DNA from: Leishmania martiniquensis
Taxonomy: Eukaryota; Euglenozoa; Kinetoplastea; Trypanosomatida; Trypanosomatidae
Assembly (NCBI RefSeq): GCF_017916325.1
Contig: NC_090148.1
Location: forward strand, 423,001 to 487,000
Reading direction: 5' to 3'
DNA length: 64,000 nt
Shown here piece after piece: positions 1 to 10,225 of this stretch (positions are counted from its first letter, which is position 1; each line of letters opens with the position of its first letter). A model generated the notes under the pieces. That model was not told the DNA's origin. It searched no databases and was given only the letters and a program-made list of their open reading frames with translations. The translations under genes and the position numbers were made by a program.

Positions 1-1895
1 CAAAGCAGCCCGCCTCCAGGCGGCGGAGGAAGCTGGAAAGGGGATGCTGCAGCGGCCACGATACCTGGCAACAGGCGGAGAAGACAGGAAAGGGGATGGG
101 ATGGAGAAAGGGGTTCCATGTAGAGGGCGAGATCGAGGCTGGCCGATGGGGAGAAGAAACCACAGCCACAGAGTCCGCGTCGACGAGCAGCTGAGGGACG
201 ACGCCAACAGCTGCTGCTTCATCGATGGCGCATCGAGGCAACTGCCGCTCTTGATGGGAAAGAGAAACCCACAAAAAGAAGCAATGGGGAGGGGAAAGAG
301 GGAGGGAGGGAGGGGGGAGAAGAGGATGAGCACATCGGCTTGGAGGCCTTTCGCGTGTTCGCGAGAGAGAGCGCCTGTGGTCGTGGTGGTGATGGCTGCC
401 AAAGCAACCATGGACAAGGGGTAAAGACCCCCTTCGCAGAAACGAGAAGAACAGAGAGAGAGCGCACCCATTCTTTCCCGTGCCGGCGTGTCCACTCCAC
501 CCAATGGCCTCTGGTGGCAGGCCCCAATCGCGTGGTGATGCAACGCAACCGTGCAGAGACGCGGCGCAGCAACACGGCCCCACTCCGTCCACCTGAGCAC
601 GGGCCCCTGCCTCGTACGCTGCCCACCCTGCGTCATCGCCAGCAGCACTGCGACATGGGGCAGGGGACAGCCGGAGAGAAGAAGAGAAAAAGGGACGGGG
701 CTGCACGGCCTCCTGCCACGGAATGAAGGCACTCGGCCCCCTCCTCCTTCTCCCTCCCGCCGCTTCTCACCAAGGTGGGCAGCGCTAATATGGCGCGCTC
801 AAGGGCGGAGGCCTCTGGAAAAAGAGAAGGGGGTGGGGAGGAGACGGCGCCCAAGTGACACATCGAAGGAGGAAGACGTATCACCACTGCGACAAGCAAA
901 GAAGAGGGAAGGGCAGCTGTGCTGTGCGAATAGTTTTCCAACGTCGCCTTCGAACAGAGGCGTCCGCACATACACGCCCGAGTGACAACGGTAAAAAATA
1001 AAAATGGCATGAGTAAGAGAAGGCATCTTCACGCACGTTCTCCAATATGCCGCGCGCGAGGGAGACGGAGGGGAGTGGTGCTGTAGGCAGGGGTGGGTGG
1101 TGAGGAGCGAGAAAGAGTACCCACCAGCGACCACGAAGAAAAGAGAATCGAATAGCGAACCGTCTTTTTTTTCTTCGACGACCTTTTCACATACGATTGG
1201 GTGAATCCACGCACGTCCATCTGCGTGGGCGGGCAAGCGAAAAAAAAAGGAAAAGAGGAGGAGGAGGGAGACACGCACAACCACCGCCTCGCCAAGTGAA
1301 TGATTGCTTATTGCACTCAGTTGCGAGAAGTGCAACCTGCAACAACAACAGCAACGATGACAACAAAAGTGTTCCCATCGCCGAGAAGTCGTGTGGCAGT
1401 GTTGATGGCTGTGGCGCCGCAGCAGCAGTCAGTGCTGTACATGTCAAGGAGGCCGTTCTCTTCTCTCTCCCGGTCTCCCGTCTGGGCGCCTCGCCCAGCC
1501 GGGAACGAGGCGCTGGTGAGTCCCCGCGCTCCTGCGTGGTGCGGCAACGTCTGACTATTCGGCACGCCACCGTTCTCGCCCTCCCCCCTACCCAAGCCCC
1601 TCCGTAAACATGAGGCTTCCGAGCATCACGAGAGCTCAACGCACCCGGCGCCGCACACCTACACGCGCGCGGGCGGATGCGTACCGGAAGATGGAGGTGC
1701 CGTTCGCTCTGCGCGTTCGTCAGCGTGCGAGAGAGCGACAGAAGCGGCGGGTACTTTCCCCCTCCTCACCCTTGAGGATTCAATCGAACGTCAACGTCCG
1801 TGCTCCATTCGCGTGCGTGATGGGAGGGGGAGGGGCGGATCGAGCGTACGGCACGCCGACCTTCTTCGCCGTGCAGTTTTCTGCCTCGCCCCTCG
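1..1895. other. Spacer / 3' flank of the small membrane protein gene
   Basis: No frame here has the composition of a real gene. The open frames are Arg/Pro/Ser-rich shadows of purine-rich DNA. The stretch lies downstream of the leftmost gene, so it should carry that gene's 3' UTR and the next splice signal. It contains one copy of the 298-bp repeat (471-768), purine-rich runs near 290-330 and oligo-A/T runs near 1165 and 1240. Nothing else is recognisable. Confidence 0.6.
471..768. repeat. 298-bp interspersed direct repeat, copy A
   Basis: This segment matches 6838-7135 in the same orientation at a constant offset of 6367 bp. By eye only three substitutions separate the copies (at 480, 483 and 523 here). 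Similarity stops abruptly on both sides. The copy lies downstream of the leftmost gene, so it is probably in a 3' UTR. Position, lack of coding capacity and presence in more than one UTR fit a SIDER-type degenerate retroposon of Leishmania, but I cannot confirm family membership without an alignment to a SIDER consensus. Recent duplication or gene conversion would explain the high identity. Confidence 0.85.
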
Positions 1896-2339
1896 CTAGT
1901 ACTTGTCGTCGTCGCTGATGTCGCGCATGAAGAGTGACTCAGAGCACTTACTGGAGCGGCAGAAGGACGAGGATCTGCTGCGTTGCCCGGACGCGGACGC
2001 GCTCCTTCGGCTATAAATGGAGCTCATCAAGCGAATCATGCCGTCCACGCGCTTTGAGCGCGCCTCCCGCTCATGGCGGTGTTGGAGGCGGTGGTACCAT
2101 CGAAAGCTCTGAAGGATGCATCCAGCCACACCGAAGACGACGATGAGAAAAATGATGAGCCATAGATACCAGAAATCCCTCGACCAATTTTTCAGAGTCG
2201 GTACAGTGAAGAGAATACGGCCCTGCCCCGCTGCCGGTTCCACACACAGCGTGCCTTGCTCGCTCAGCACATAATGACTTCGGCCGAGGTTCGGGTCACA
2301 GCCTTCCAGCGTGACCTCGTTGCCCTTAGGGCCAGGCAT
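1896..2339 (-). CDS. Small single-span membrane protein, unknown function
   Basis: The predicted protein has 147 residues. The start is the first ATG of the frame (MPGPKGNEV); the frame is open further upstream but contains no other ATG. An N-terminal part of about 60 residues has two cysteines. One strong hydrophobic span follows at about residues 60-80 (FWYLWLIIFLIVVFGVAGCI). A basic stretch (HRHEREARSKR) and a Ser/Arg-rich tail ending in acidic DISDDDKY come last. The basic flank suggests a cytosolic C-terminus. No signal peptide is seen. The layout (short Cys-bearing segment, a LKNW-type turn, a span, a Ser-rich tail) loosely recalls the juxtamembrane part of the two larger membrane proteins at 19.7-24.6 kb, but the link is weak. 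I do not recognise the family. Confidence 0.6.
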   Translation of the reverse strand: MPGPKGNEVTLEGCDPNLGRSHYVLSEQGTLCVEPAAGQGRILFTVPTLKNWSRDFWYLWLIIFLIVVFGVAGCILQSFRWYHRLQHRHEREARSKRVDGMIRLMSSIYSRRSASASGQRSRSSSFCRSSKCSESLFMRDISDDDKY

Positions 2340-3990
2340 GGTGACGAGCGAGGGCCGAGCGGGGGGGAGGGGGAGGAGGAGGTGCGCTAGTATTGTGTGA
2401 TGTTGCTGTGATGATGGTCCAGGCAAACCTGCATCCACGAACACCGGGGGAGTGCTGTCAGCCGTCGGCACACGTATACGTATCCATATGTCGCATTAAC
2501 AAACGTGCCGCCTTTCGAAACACATGCGGGAGCGGCTGAGAACGGAGCGGTGCTGGACGGTCAAGCGGCGCGTCGAGTCGTACAAAGGAAGCGTTGGGTA
2601 TGTGGATGGCCGCTATCAGCACAGATATGAGAGACGGCGTGCCAGTAGGCGTTGCGAGCTGCGTGTAGATGGCACCAACGCGCTCGTGAGCGGGAGGGAG
2701 TAGAGGGAGGTGAGGGTGAAGCGCACAGCATCGTTTTCTCAGAGAAAAGGAATAGAGAGAGAGGGAGATGGGGCTAAGAAGGTGGCGAGACTCGGTGACG
2801 CGCGCGATTTTACGTGTTGGAGAGGGAGTGGGGCTCACCAGCGGCGGCAACAGAGAGAGAGAGACAGAGAATGTGCAACACTCACGCAAAGCCTGTTGAG
2901 GCGGCCCAGGGCACCAGAGCCGCCGCGATGACGGGAGATAGCCCTTCCCCTGGTGCAAGCGGCAGCATCAGCGCGATCCATTGCTACAACTGCTCATCGA
3001 CCATGGCAACAGCGGTTCCCCATACGACTTCGAAGACGAAACAGCACGACGTCACTGGAGGGGAGGAAAGGACTCGGCGATCGGGTGAAGGCTTGCGAAC
3101 ATAGATCCGCCGCTGTCCAAAGAAAGGCAAAAGGGGCGATGACGGTGAAAAGCATGAGGGGCCGGGCACGAGCGAGAGCGTGCGGTGGCCCCGTGAGACG
3201 TGCGGAGGAGGAGGCACTAGCACACCCAAATAAAGAATTGAAGTAGCAGCAGCAGCGCGAGTCACAGGACATGAGTGCTCTCCCCTCTCACCCGATAAGT
3301 TACAAACAGATTGGAATGAGCCCCACCACCACCACCACCCTTCACGCACGCGCACACACACACGCACATATGCGCGCAGAGGAGAGGAGGCGGGCATCTG
3401 CTTCACTCACCCTTTCTTCGATCTGGCGCATATGCGGGGGATACTGCAGTGTATGTGTGCTTCTGTGTCGGAGAGGACGCGTGCTCACACACGGAGAAGT
3501 GCATGCTTGCGAGCGCAGGCAACGCAAGCATCACCGCGCCGTGAGGGCATCAAAGAAGGACGTGCACCCCCACCCCCAAGCGGATCGATAACAGCGCGGG
3601 CGCAGACACACGCCGCATGCACTACCCCACACCTCTGCATGCGAGGCATCAACGTACAGGGAGAGGGGAGGAGGAGGGAGGGAAGAGAGCGACGATGATG
3701 CGTGCGCTTGTAAGCTCGCTGTGCTGAGCCTCTAAAAGCATGAGTCTACCGTGCATCTATGTGATAGAGAGAGAGCAGTGGCGTCCTGCCTCCTCCCTCT
3801 ATCCACCCAACACAAGCGGCGAGATAGAGATGGGGCGCAGAGCCGCGAGGGAAGAGGAAGAAAGAGGGTGGCCGAGTGAGGCAGTCAAACTGGCCTCCAA
3901 CGCTGCGGCTCGCGGTACCGACAGGGCAAGAGAAAACAAGAAGCCACACAGAGTCGGGTGACACCGGTAACGGCAGGTGTCGCTCCCTGG
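2340..3990. other. Spacer between nuclease and small membrane protein genes
   Basis: This is non-coding sequence of about 1.65 kb. A purine run at about 2360-2380 is a polypyrimidine tract on the coding strand and probably belongs to the splice signal of the small membrane protein. A CTAG with a usable AG lies at 2387-2388. The rest holds CA/GT and GA microsatellites (for example near 3340-3370) and is the presumed 3' UTR of the nuclease gene. Confidence 0.55.
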
Positions 3991-6390
3991 TCAAGATGAC
4001 CGCATCCGCCACCAACCGATGCCGCCACAGCGCCACGTCCATCGCTGCCGATAGACGGGGAAGAGGTGAAAGTGCGTACGCAGGGCCACCGGCGAGGCGA
4101 CCTGATTGATATTGCTGGTGGTGTTGCGACTGGTGGCGTCCACCACGCCGGCCGACATGCATCGGGAACGCAGCTCCACCAGCGATGCGGCGAACAGTTG
4201 TTCCAGCTCCTCTGTCGGCACGGCGAGGGACCGTAGAGCCGCTTCCAAGTCGTCCGATGGAGCGCCCAACAGTTGTGTCGTGCGGCGCCGTCGTCGTGAT
4301 GGGAGCCTCTTCGGCGTCGTTGCTCCCGCTGTTGTCGGGCGCCTGGCCGCTAAGGCTGCAGTGACCGCCTGCATGGCCCTTGTGTTGGGGTGGTTTGGTA
4401 CGATCAGGTGCACGTGCTCATGGGTATGCACGTTCCATACTGAAAAGAAGAATGCGTCAGGGATGAAGAGCGACGGCCGCGGTGGCGCCGAGGACCGCGT
4501 TGGAGCCGAGATCGCGCATCTGCGCCTCTGCCGATGATGGGCCCTCCCCGACACAGAAGAGCAGGGGCCAGACAGGTAAGTTGTAGCGGCGGTGATGGGC
4601 GCTGGCTCCGTCGTTACGCCGCACCTCTGCTGGTTGTCCCGCCCCAGCTCATTCACCTGCCTGTAGTAAAGTGGCCCTACATTGATAGCCAACTCGAATT
4701 CACAGCTTCGATTCGCAGCGTCACCGCTGCAATAACGCCACCACTCTCGACAGGATCGAAGGGTCCTTTTCATGAGTCCCCGCACCCTATCTCCGCGGAG
4801 TCGCATGTGCGAGTCGACCCCGCTTCCCATGCTGGAAGCGGCGAGCAGGCGAGACATGATCGCACCCTCGCGCCTTAAGGCTTCGCGTGAGCCACCGCTT
4901 CTGCTTCTTGTGTCATCGCGCGCAGAGGCACAGCGTGCCGGCAGCGCCGATTTTCGCAAGCGGCCGCGGCGTTGTGCGGCACCGGTGCCCGAAGGCGGAG
5001 TGGCTGGGCTCACCCGCGTGTGGCTGGCTGCTTCGAGAGAGGGCGCGGCTGCTGCACACAGAGCGGCAGCGGCGTTCGCATCTTGTACACACAACTCATG
5101 GCGCCCGTCGGTGTGCGGTACAGCGGTGAGCGGTGGCTGCCGCACATATGCCCTCGCCGCCTCCTCCAGCCAGCGCCATATACCCCGGTTGATTTGGTGG
5201 TGCTGCAGTTGCACATTCGACAGCAGCGCCGCCTCGATGGCTGCCTGCGCGCTCGCGGCGACGGACGCGTGCGGGGCGAGATGACCGCGATCGTGCCCGC
5301 GTGCCTTCAGCTCCGCCGGCACCCGTCGCACGGCCGTGTCCAGCGAGCGGTCCGTGAAGAAGGTGAGACAGCGGCGCTGCCGCCGTGCGCGGTCGACCGT
5401 TTCGCGGGTGAGGTGAAATCCGCACCAGACTGGAAGACGGGCGACGGGGTCGTACAGCAGCGTGAAGCCTTGGCGCGGCAAGCACAGCAACGGCGACGCC
5501 GCCGCCGGGGCCGTAAGACGCGGACTCTCGCCGCACCGGCACGCTGCGGGAACAAAGACGTCTACTGCATGCTGTGGAAGCGGGCGCCAGCAGTGCAGGG
5601 GTGCTCGTGTGAGGCGCGCGATAGGGATGAGCGCGGAGAAGATAGACGTAATGGAGCACTTGGACGCTTCAGCGACGCCGGAGCGCTTTGGGAGAGGGTG
5701 CGAGCCTCTGTTCATCATACGCGTACCCCACCGAATTTCCTTCTCCGTGCTGCGCGTGGTGTTTCTTTGTTGTGGGTGGCGCACGGACGAGTAGAGCTTC
5801 AGCAGCGTGGGCTGCGAGATGCGCTTCGGAAGCCAGCGGTAGCCCGTGCAGGCAACCAACCACTCGGCGGCGTGCCCGCAGTCGAGCCGCCGCGCCTCCT
5901 TCAAGGGTGGGTGCGTTGACTGGGGCGGTGACATGGAAGCGCGCCAGAGCCTCCGCCACCACCACGGCTGCGGCCCTGCGGCAACTGCGGGTGAAGGCAG
6001 CAGCATTAACGGATTGCGGTGCTTCGCCTCGCGCTGATAGTACAGGCGAGTTGCGCGGCGATTCAGCCAAGGGCTCAGCCACGCACCGACCATCGCACCG
6101 GCGATGATACCCGAAACGGCTGCAATGGCGCACGCCAGCCACGGCTTAAGCGGCGACGACGGCGCAGGTGTAGGCAGCGATGGTGCTGCCGTCGACTGTC
6201 CGCAAGCAGCATACAGCGGAGCCGTTTCGTAGTACGCCCGCTCATGCAACAGGCGCTGTGCTGCGTGCGTGTACCACGACGGCCGTAAACAAGTCGCTGA
6301 AGGCAGCGAGGCGTCTGGAGCTGCGCAACCACGCGAGGAGCTGCTGGTCAACAGCAGCGCTTCGGCATTCTTGACTGGTATGCCCTCCAT
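3991..6390 (-). CDS. EndoG/NucA-family DNA/RNA non-specific endonuclease, membrane-anchored
   Basis: The protein has 799 residues from the first ATG (MEGIPVKN). A hydrophobic span at about residues 83-108 (PWLACAIAAVSGIIAGAM) precedes the nuclease part. The family signature DRGHLAP is at about 367-373, with the catalytic His in DRGH. It is followed by LSNVQLQ and NRGIWRWLE (about 390-408), the helix that in EndoG/NUC1 supplies the metal-binding Asn. The beta strand equivalent to EndoG 'VxTGPLY' appears as INVGPLYYR (about 569-577), and the 'VPTHFFKV...VMPN' part as IPDAFFFSVWNV...IVPN (about 643-666). Family members are usually about 300 residues. Here roughly 150 residues of low-complexity sequence separate the helix from the GPLY strand, and long extensions flank both ends. 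By family this is a metal-dependent nuclease; the span and basic N-terminus suggest a mitochondrial or other membrane location, which is inference. It is distinct in layout from a compact EndoG. Confidence 0.82.
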   Translation of the reverse strand: MEGIPVKNAEALLLTSSSSRGCAAPDASLPSATCLRPSWYTHAAQRLLHERAYYETAPLYAACGQSTAAPSLPTPAPSSPLKPWLACAIAAVSGIIAGAMVGAWLSPWLNRRATRLYYQREAKHRNPLMLLPSPAVAAGPQPWWWRRLWRASMSPPQSTHPPLKEARRLDCGHAAEWLVACTGYRWLPKRISQPTLLKLYSSVRHPQQRNTTRSTEKEIRWGTRMMNRGSHPLPKRSGVAEASKCSITSIFSALIPIARLTRAPLHCWRPLPQHAVDVFVPAACRCGESPRLTAPAAASPLLCLPRQGFTLLYDPVARLPVWCGFHLTRETVDRARRQRRCLTFFTDRSLDTAVRRVPAELKARGHDRGHLAPHASVAASAQAAIEAALLSNVQLQHHQINRGIWRWLEEAARAYVRQPPLTAVPHTDGRHELCVQDANAAAALCAAAAPSLEAASHTRVSPATPPSGTGAAQRRGRLRKSALPARCASARDDTRSRSGGSREALRREGAIMSRLLAASSMGSGVDSHMRLRGDRVRGLMKRTLRSCREWWRYCSGDAANRSCEFELAINVGPLYYRQVNELGRDNQQRCGVTTEPAPITAATTYLSGPCSSVSGRAHHRQRRRCAISAPTRSSAPPRPSLFIPDAFFFSVWNVHTHEHVHLIVPNHPNTRAMQAVTAALAARRPTTAGATTPKRLPSRRRRRTTQLLGAPSDDLEAALRSLAVPTEELEQLFAASLVELRSRCMSAGVVDATSRNTTSNINQVASPVALRTHFHLFPVYRQRWTWRCGGIGWWRMRSS

Positions 6391-9241
6391 CTTGGCAGAT
6401 GGGTGGGTGGGTGGGGAGTGCGGGCGTGATAACGTCTTCTCCACACGGCGAGCCCTTTAACTCGACCGGACGCATGCACACACACACACACACAGACGTA
6501 CCACAGAGAGGGGAGGGAGGGGGAGGAGGGCAGACCAGCCAAGGGAGAAGGAAATGGAGGGCGCTGGGAGGAACAGCAACTCGGAAGCGACAGAGAACGC
6601 GCCTCCACGGTCATCCAGCGGCAGCGGCCCGTTCCCCCCGTACTCTTGCGCACACACGTGTACAAGTCAAGGTGCTCACGCAGCTCATGAGCGGGCGAGG
6701 GGAGGACGGCTCCGAGAGACGTCCATGAGGGAGACGACGCCGCAATGATGCTCTCTCGATGCATATTCTGTGTGGTGCGACGGGTACCGTCGACGTCTCG
6801 AGTGCATCGCAGGAGGGCTGCTCTGCGCATGCGCCCGTTCTTTCCCATGTCGGCGTGTCCACTCCACCCAATGGCCTCTGGTGGCAGGCTCCAATCGCGT
6901 GGTGATGCAACGCAACCGTGCAGAGACGCGGCGCAGCAACACGGCCCCACTCCGTCCACCTGAGCACGGGCCCCTGCCTCGTACGCTGCCCACCCTGCGT
7001 CATCGCCAGCAGCACTGCGACATGGGGCAGGGGACAGCCGGAGAGAAGAAGAGAAAAAGGGACGGGGCTGCACGGCCTCCTGCCACGGAATGAAGGCACT
7101 CGGCCCCCTCCTCCTTCTCCCTCCCGCCGCTTCTCGCCATGATTAGGGCCAACGGGGATATCCGGCCGAATTGTTCAGCCTGGTGAAGAGAAGTAAATGA
7201 ATTTCGCGGCGGGGGCAGCAGGAAAAGCTCAGCGAAGTTGAAGCCACCTCAGCTGCGCCTCTCCATTTAGCCTCATCCTTCCCCCTCCCCTTGTCGGACC
7301 CCTTTGAATGCATCCGCGGCAGTGAGGAAAAAAGAGGGGGCGAACCTGCCCCGCGCCGCTGCCGTCACGGCAGCACGAACAACGGCTGGCGTGAGTCGCC
7401 CCCGCCCCCCACCTCCACCCGACCTACGCGGAACGGCTCCGCAAAGAGTCGGCGAGCAAAGAGATGCGCGTAGCGGAGGTTCGACAAGGAAAACGAAAGC
7501 AGAGCAGCTGATGCACACATGTGCGAGTAAAACGCATCAGCGTCGCAACCTGACCACTTGTGCGGACGCCGACTGGAGGAGGGGAGGGGGGACGAAGAGA
7601 GAGAAGCGCGCAGCGTGCGCATGCGTCTCGTTTTTGCTTGGAGGGAGCCACAGCACTGACAGAGCCTTCACCTCGGCGCCTCCTCCACTCTCATGCAGAA
7701 AGACCTGCTCGCTGACGAGCATATCATGTGAGCCCATTAGCACGCAGCGAAGGCACACGCACACACCCACATATATGCACGCATCCACAAACGTGCTTGC
7801 GCCGCCCGAGCACCCTATCGACGGCGCCGGGTGACATATTCGCCTACGGTGCGGCTCAAATCAGTGTTACAGAGCTCCCAAGATGGGGCGACTTCGTCGG
7901 TGTTCCTCTTTCAGCTCTGCACGTCCACGTGCTCGAGGAGATCAGCATGCAGCTGGGGCGAGGGCCCCCTCCGTCCTCCGCTAGTCACTGGTAGCGGTTC
8001 GTTGCCGATCTAACGGGAGCTTGTCGCCGCGCTATCCTGCGTGCCGGATGTGAAGGCGGCAGCGTTATCTACACACGCAGTGGAAAGGCGCTGCCCACTA
8101 CTACCCAGAGCATCGCCGGCGCAACGATGAAGAGGACGAGCCAGCTCTTGCGTCCCCAGTCCGAGTAAGGCTGCGGTATCTAGTACACGCCACTTTGCCT
8201 TCCCCACCGTAGCACACGTCGACTGCCCCAAGTCCCCGGCCGGTATACCACTGCCCACACGCGTTTGAAAGCCACAGAGTGAGGCGCTCGCGCTGCTCAC
8301 CATCCACCGCCCCCCTTTCTCTGTGCTGTTCTTTTTTTTTCGGCTCGCTACATATGGTCGGTGAGGCTCGCTCGTGCCCCGCATCTGTTACGCTCTTCTT
8401 CGAGTGCATCGGCTCTGCGTGTATGGGTGCGAGTGTGGGTGGGTGAGCGCAAGGGGATTTTATTCGTGGCAGGTCCCGAAGAACGTACGGACATGCGGCG
8501 CGAAGAGATGAGGGCACAAAGGAAGAAGGTGGTGGTGGGTGATGGCAGGCAACGCCAAGGTGGCGAGTGCGGCGAGGGACTATGATGGCATAGAGACAGG
8601 GGCATGGCGAAGCAACGCTTCCCCGCTCCACTTTCTCTTCTCTTTTCGCTGTCTCCGTGCCTACGCACGCGCCCTGCGCAGAAGCACGTGCAACCTACCC
8701 ACACAGAGAGAAAGAGCAACAGGTGCTTCTGCGCCTGTCTGTGTGTGTGTGTGCGTGTGTCTTTGCTTTGCCCTTGTCACTGCTTCACGCTCGTTGCTCC
8801 TCTGCTGTTACGCGACACCATTTTGCGGTCGCCCCTTCAAATATTTATCGCACTCCCGACAATGTGACAAGCAACAACAGTGAGAAAAATGGAAAAATGA
8901 TTGTGTGCCTCGGTGTGCGTGTGGGCATCTGTGTGTGCTGCTGCGTGGAGAGAGACGCGCACGCGATAGATCACGTGTACCTTGCGTCTGAATCGGATCG
9001 TCCATAGGCGTCTCCTTGAGGCTCCATTTTCTGCGCCGCTACCTTAAAAAAAAGGGAGGAGGGGAGGAGGGGGCAAACGGAAAGAGAGGCCTCAGAGAGC
9101 GCACAAAGAGACAGACACACGTACATACACAGACAGAAAACGAAGTAGCACTGAAATAGGGACGCCAGACCCACGCGCAAGTCGACTCGAGTGTAGAGCT
9201 CGCCGAGAAGTAGACACGAGAAGGGGAAGGAGGAGGGAGGC
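6391..9241. other. Long spacer between GPN1 and the nuclease gene
   Basis: No supportable gene lies in this 2.85 kb, which should be mostly GPN1 3' UTR. It includes repeat copy B (6838-7135). A block at about 7800-8320 lacks the purine bias of its surroundings and resembles a degenerate interspersed element. A CA run at about 6478-6494 and a purine-rich tract at about 6505-6560 fit the nuclease splice signal. A short T-run occurs at about 8331-8340 and a GT run near 8742-8760. Confidence 0.55.
6838..7135. repeat. 298-bp interspersed direct repeat, copy B
   Basis: This is the second copy of the repeat at 471-768, same orientation, with three visible substitutions (6847, 6850, 6890). Flanking sequences are unrelated on both sides, so this is a discrete element and not part of a larger duplication. 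It lies in the spacer after GPN1 and before the nuclease. See copy A for the SIDER-type interpretation and its limits. Confidence 0.85.
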
Positions 9242-10225
9242 CTATTGCGCAACGCTCGCTGTCTTTGCCTCCAGCGCCTGCTGCTTACCCCGCTCGATCG
9301 AAGCAGCGAGCTCATCCATGCCGGCGCCCGACTGTGCCGACACTGCTGCGTACGGCAAGTCCTCGTAGAATTCATGCAAAAATAGGGACATGGACTGCGC
9401 CAGCGTTGCCGCGTAGCTGTTCCCTTCGCGGGCGAGCACCGCACCTTCGGAGCTAAGCGCGATTGCCCCGATACGCGTGCCCTCACCCCGCCCGTCGGCA
9501 TCCTCCTCATCGTCAAGGCCTTGGGAAACGGTGCGTCTGCTCTGGTCGCCGCGGCGAGGGTTCGCCACGGCCTCGTCGAGTGCGTCGTTGTCTCGCATCC
9601 ACGCGATCACCGCGTCCGCGGACACCACGTCCGTTTTGTTGAACACGACGACGAGAGGTATCTGCTGCTTGAGCATGATGCCGCTCGAGTACAACATTGT
9701 CGACACGAAGGTTTGGGGGCTGCTCACACAGCGCACCGTGTCCGCGACGAACAAGAGCACGGTGGGAAGGACAGCACCAAAGGACTCCGCGATGAGCTGC
9801 CCGGAGGCGGACCATGTGAACACCTCAATCTGACCAGGCGTGTCGACGACGATCCAGTCCAGCGTCGTTTTCCTCTTTTCTACCAGCGACACAACCTGAT
9901 GAATCTTTGTGGCGAAGAGGTTCAGCGACGTCATGATGGCGCCGTTCGGGCCCAGTCGATACTTCCGCATGACCTCCGCGTACTGCACACTGTCGCGGAT
10001 GTCGATGTTTACGTTGTACGGCGTATGTGTCACAGCCGGGTCAAGATTGACGAAGTACGAGCGGATGCCGTTTGCGTGGGCGTAGTGCTGCATGCGATGC
10101 ACGAGTGTCGTCTTACCTGTGCCCGCCATGCCCACAACAAGGATCACCACCGGCGTGGTCGCCGTGGCGGAGGCGGCAATGGCCGGCGAGGCTGATGCCG
10201 AGACCGACGACGCTGTATCGGCCAT
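9242..10225 (-). CDS. GPN1: GPN-loop GTPase 1 (XAB1/Npa3)
   Basis: The 327-residue protein begins at the first ATG (MADTASS). All GPN-GTPase motifs are present in order: P-loop GMAGTGKTT near residue 33, the family-defining loop LGPNGAIMTSLNLF near residue 95, the Walker B/G3 motif DTPGQIE near 130, the G4 motif NKTD near 197 and a G5-like SAQSG near 295. In other eukaryotes GPN1 works with GPN3 (and GPN2) in the cytosol to assemble RNA polymerases and import them into the nucleus. An acidic, low-complexity insert (GLDDEEDADGRGEG) lies before the last G motif, in a part that varies among homologues. Length and motifs indicate a complete enzyme. A pyrimidine-rich tract on the coding strand lies at about 10230-10275. 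Confidence 0.95.
   Translation of the reverse strand: MADTASSVSASASPAIAASATATTPVVILVVGMAGTGKTTLVHRMQHYAHANGIRSYFVNLDPAVTHTPYNVNIDIRDSVQYAEVMRKYRLGPNGAIMTSLNLFATKIHQVVSLVEKRKTTLDWIVVDTPGQIEVFTWSASGQLIAESFGAVLPTVLLFVADTVRCVSSPQTFVSTMLYSSGIMLKQQIPLVVVFNKTDVVSADAVIAWMRDNDALDEAVANPRRGDQSRRTVSQGLDDEEDADGRGEGTRIGAIALSSEGAVLAREGNSYAATLAQSMSLFLHEFYEDLPYAAVSAQSGAGMDELAASIERGKQQALEAKTASVAQ

Noticed and set aside
4972..5919. A 315-codon plus-strand open frame
   Set aside because: It lies antisense within the nuclease gene whose motifs are intact; the protein is Arg/Ala-rich with no domain.
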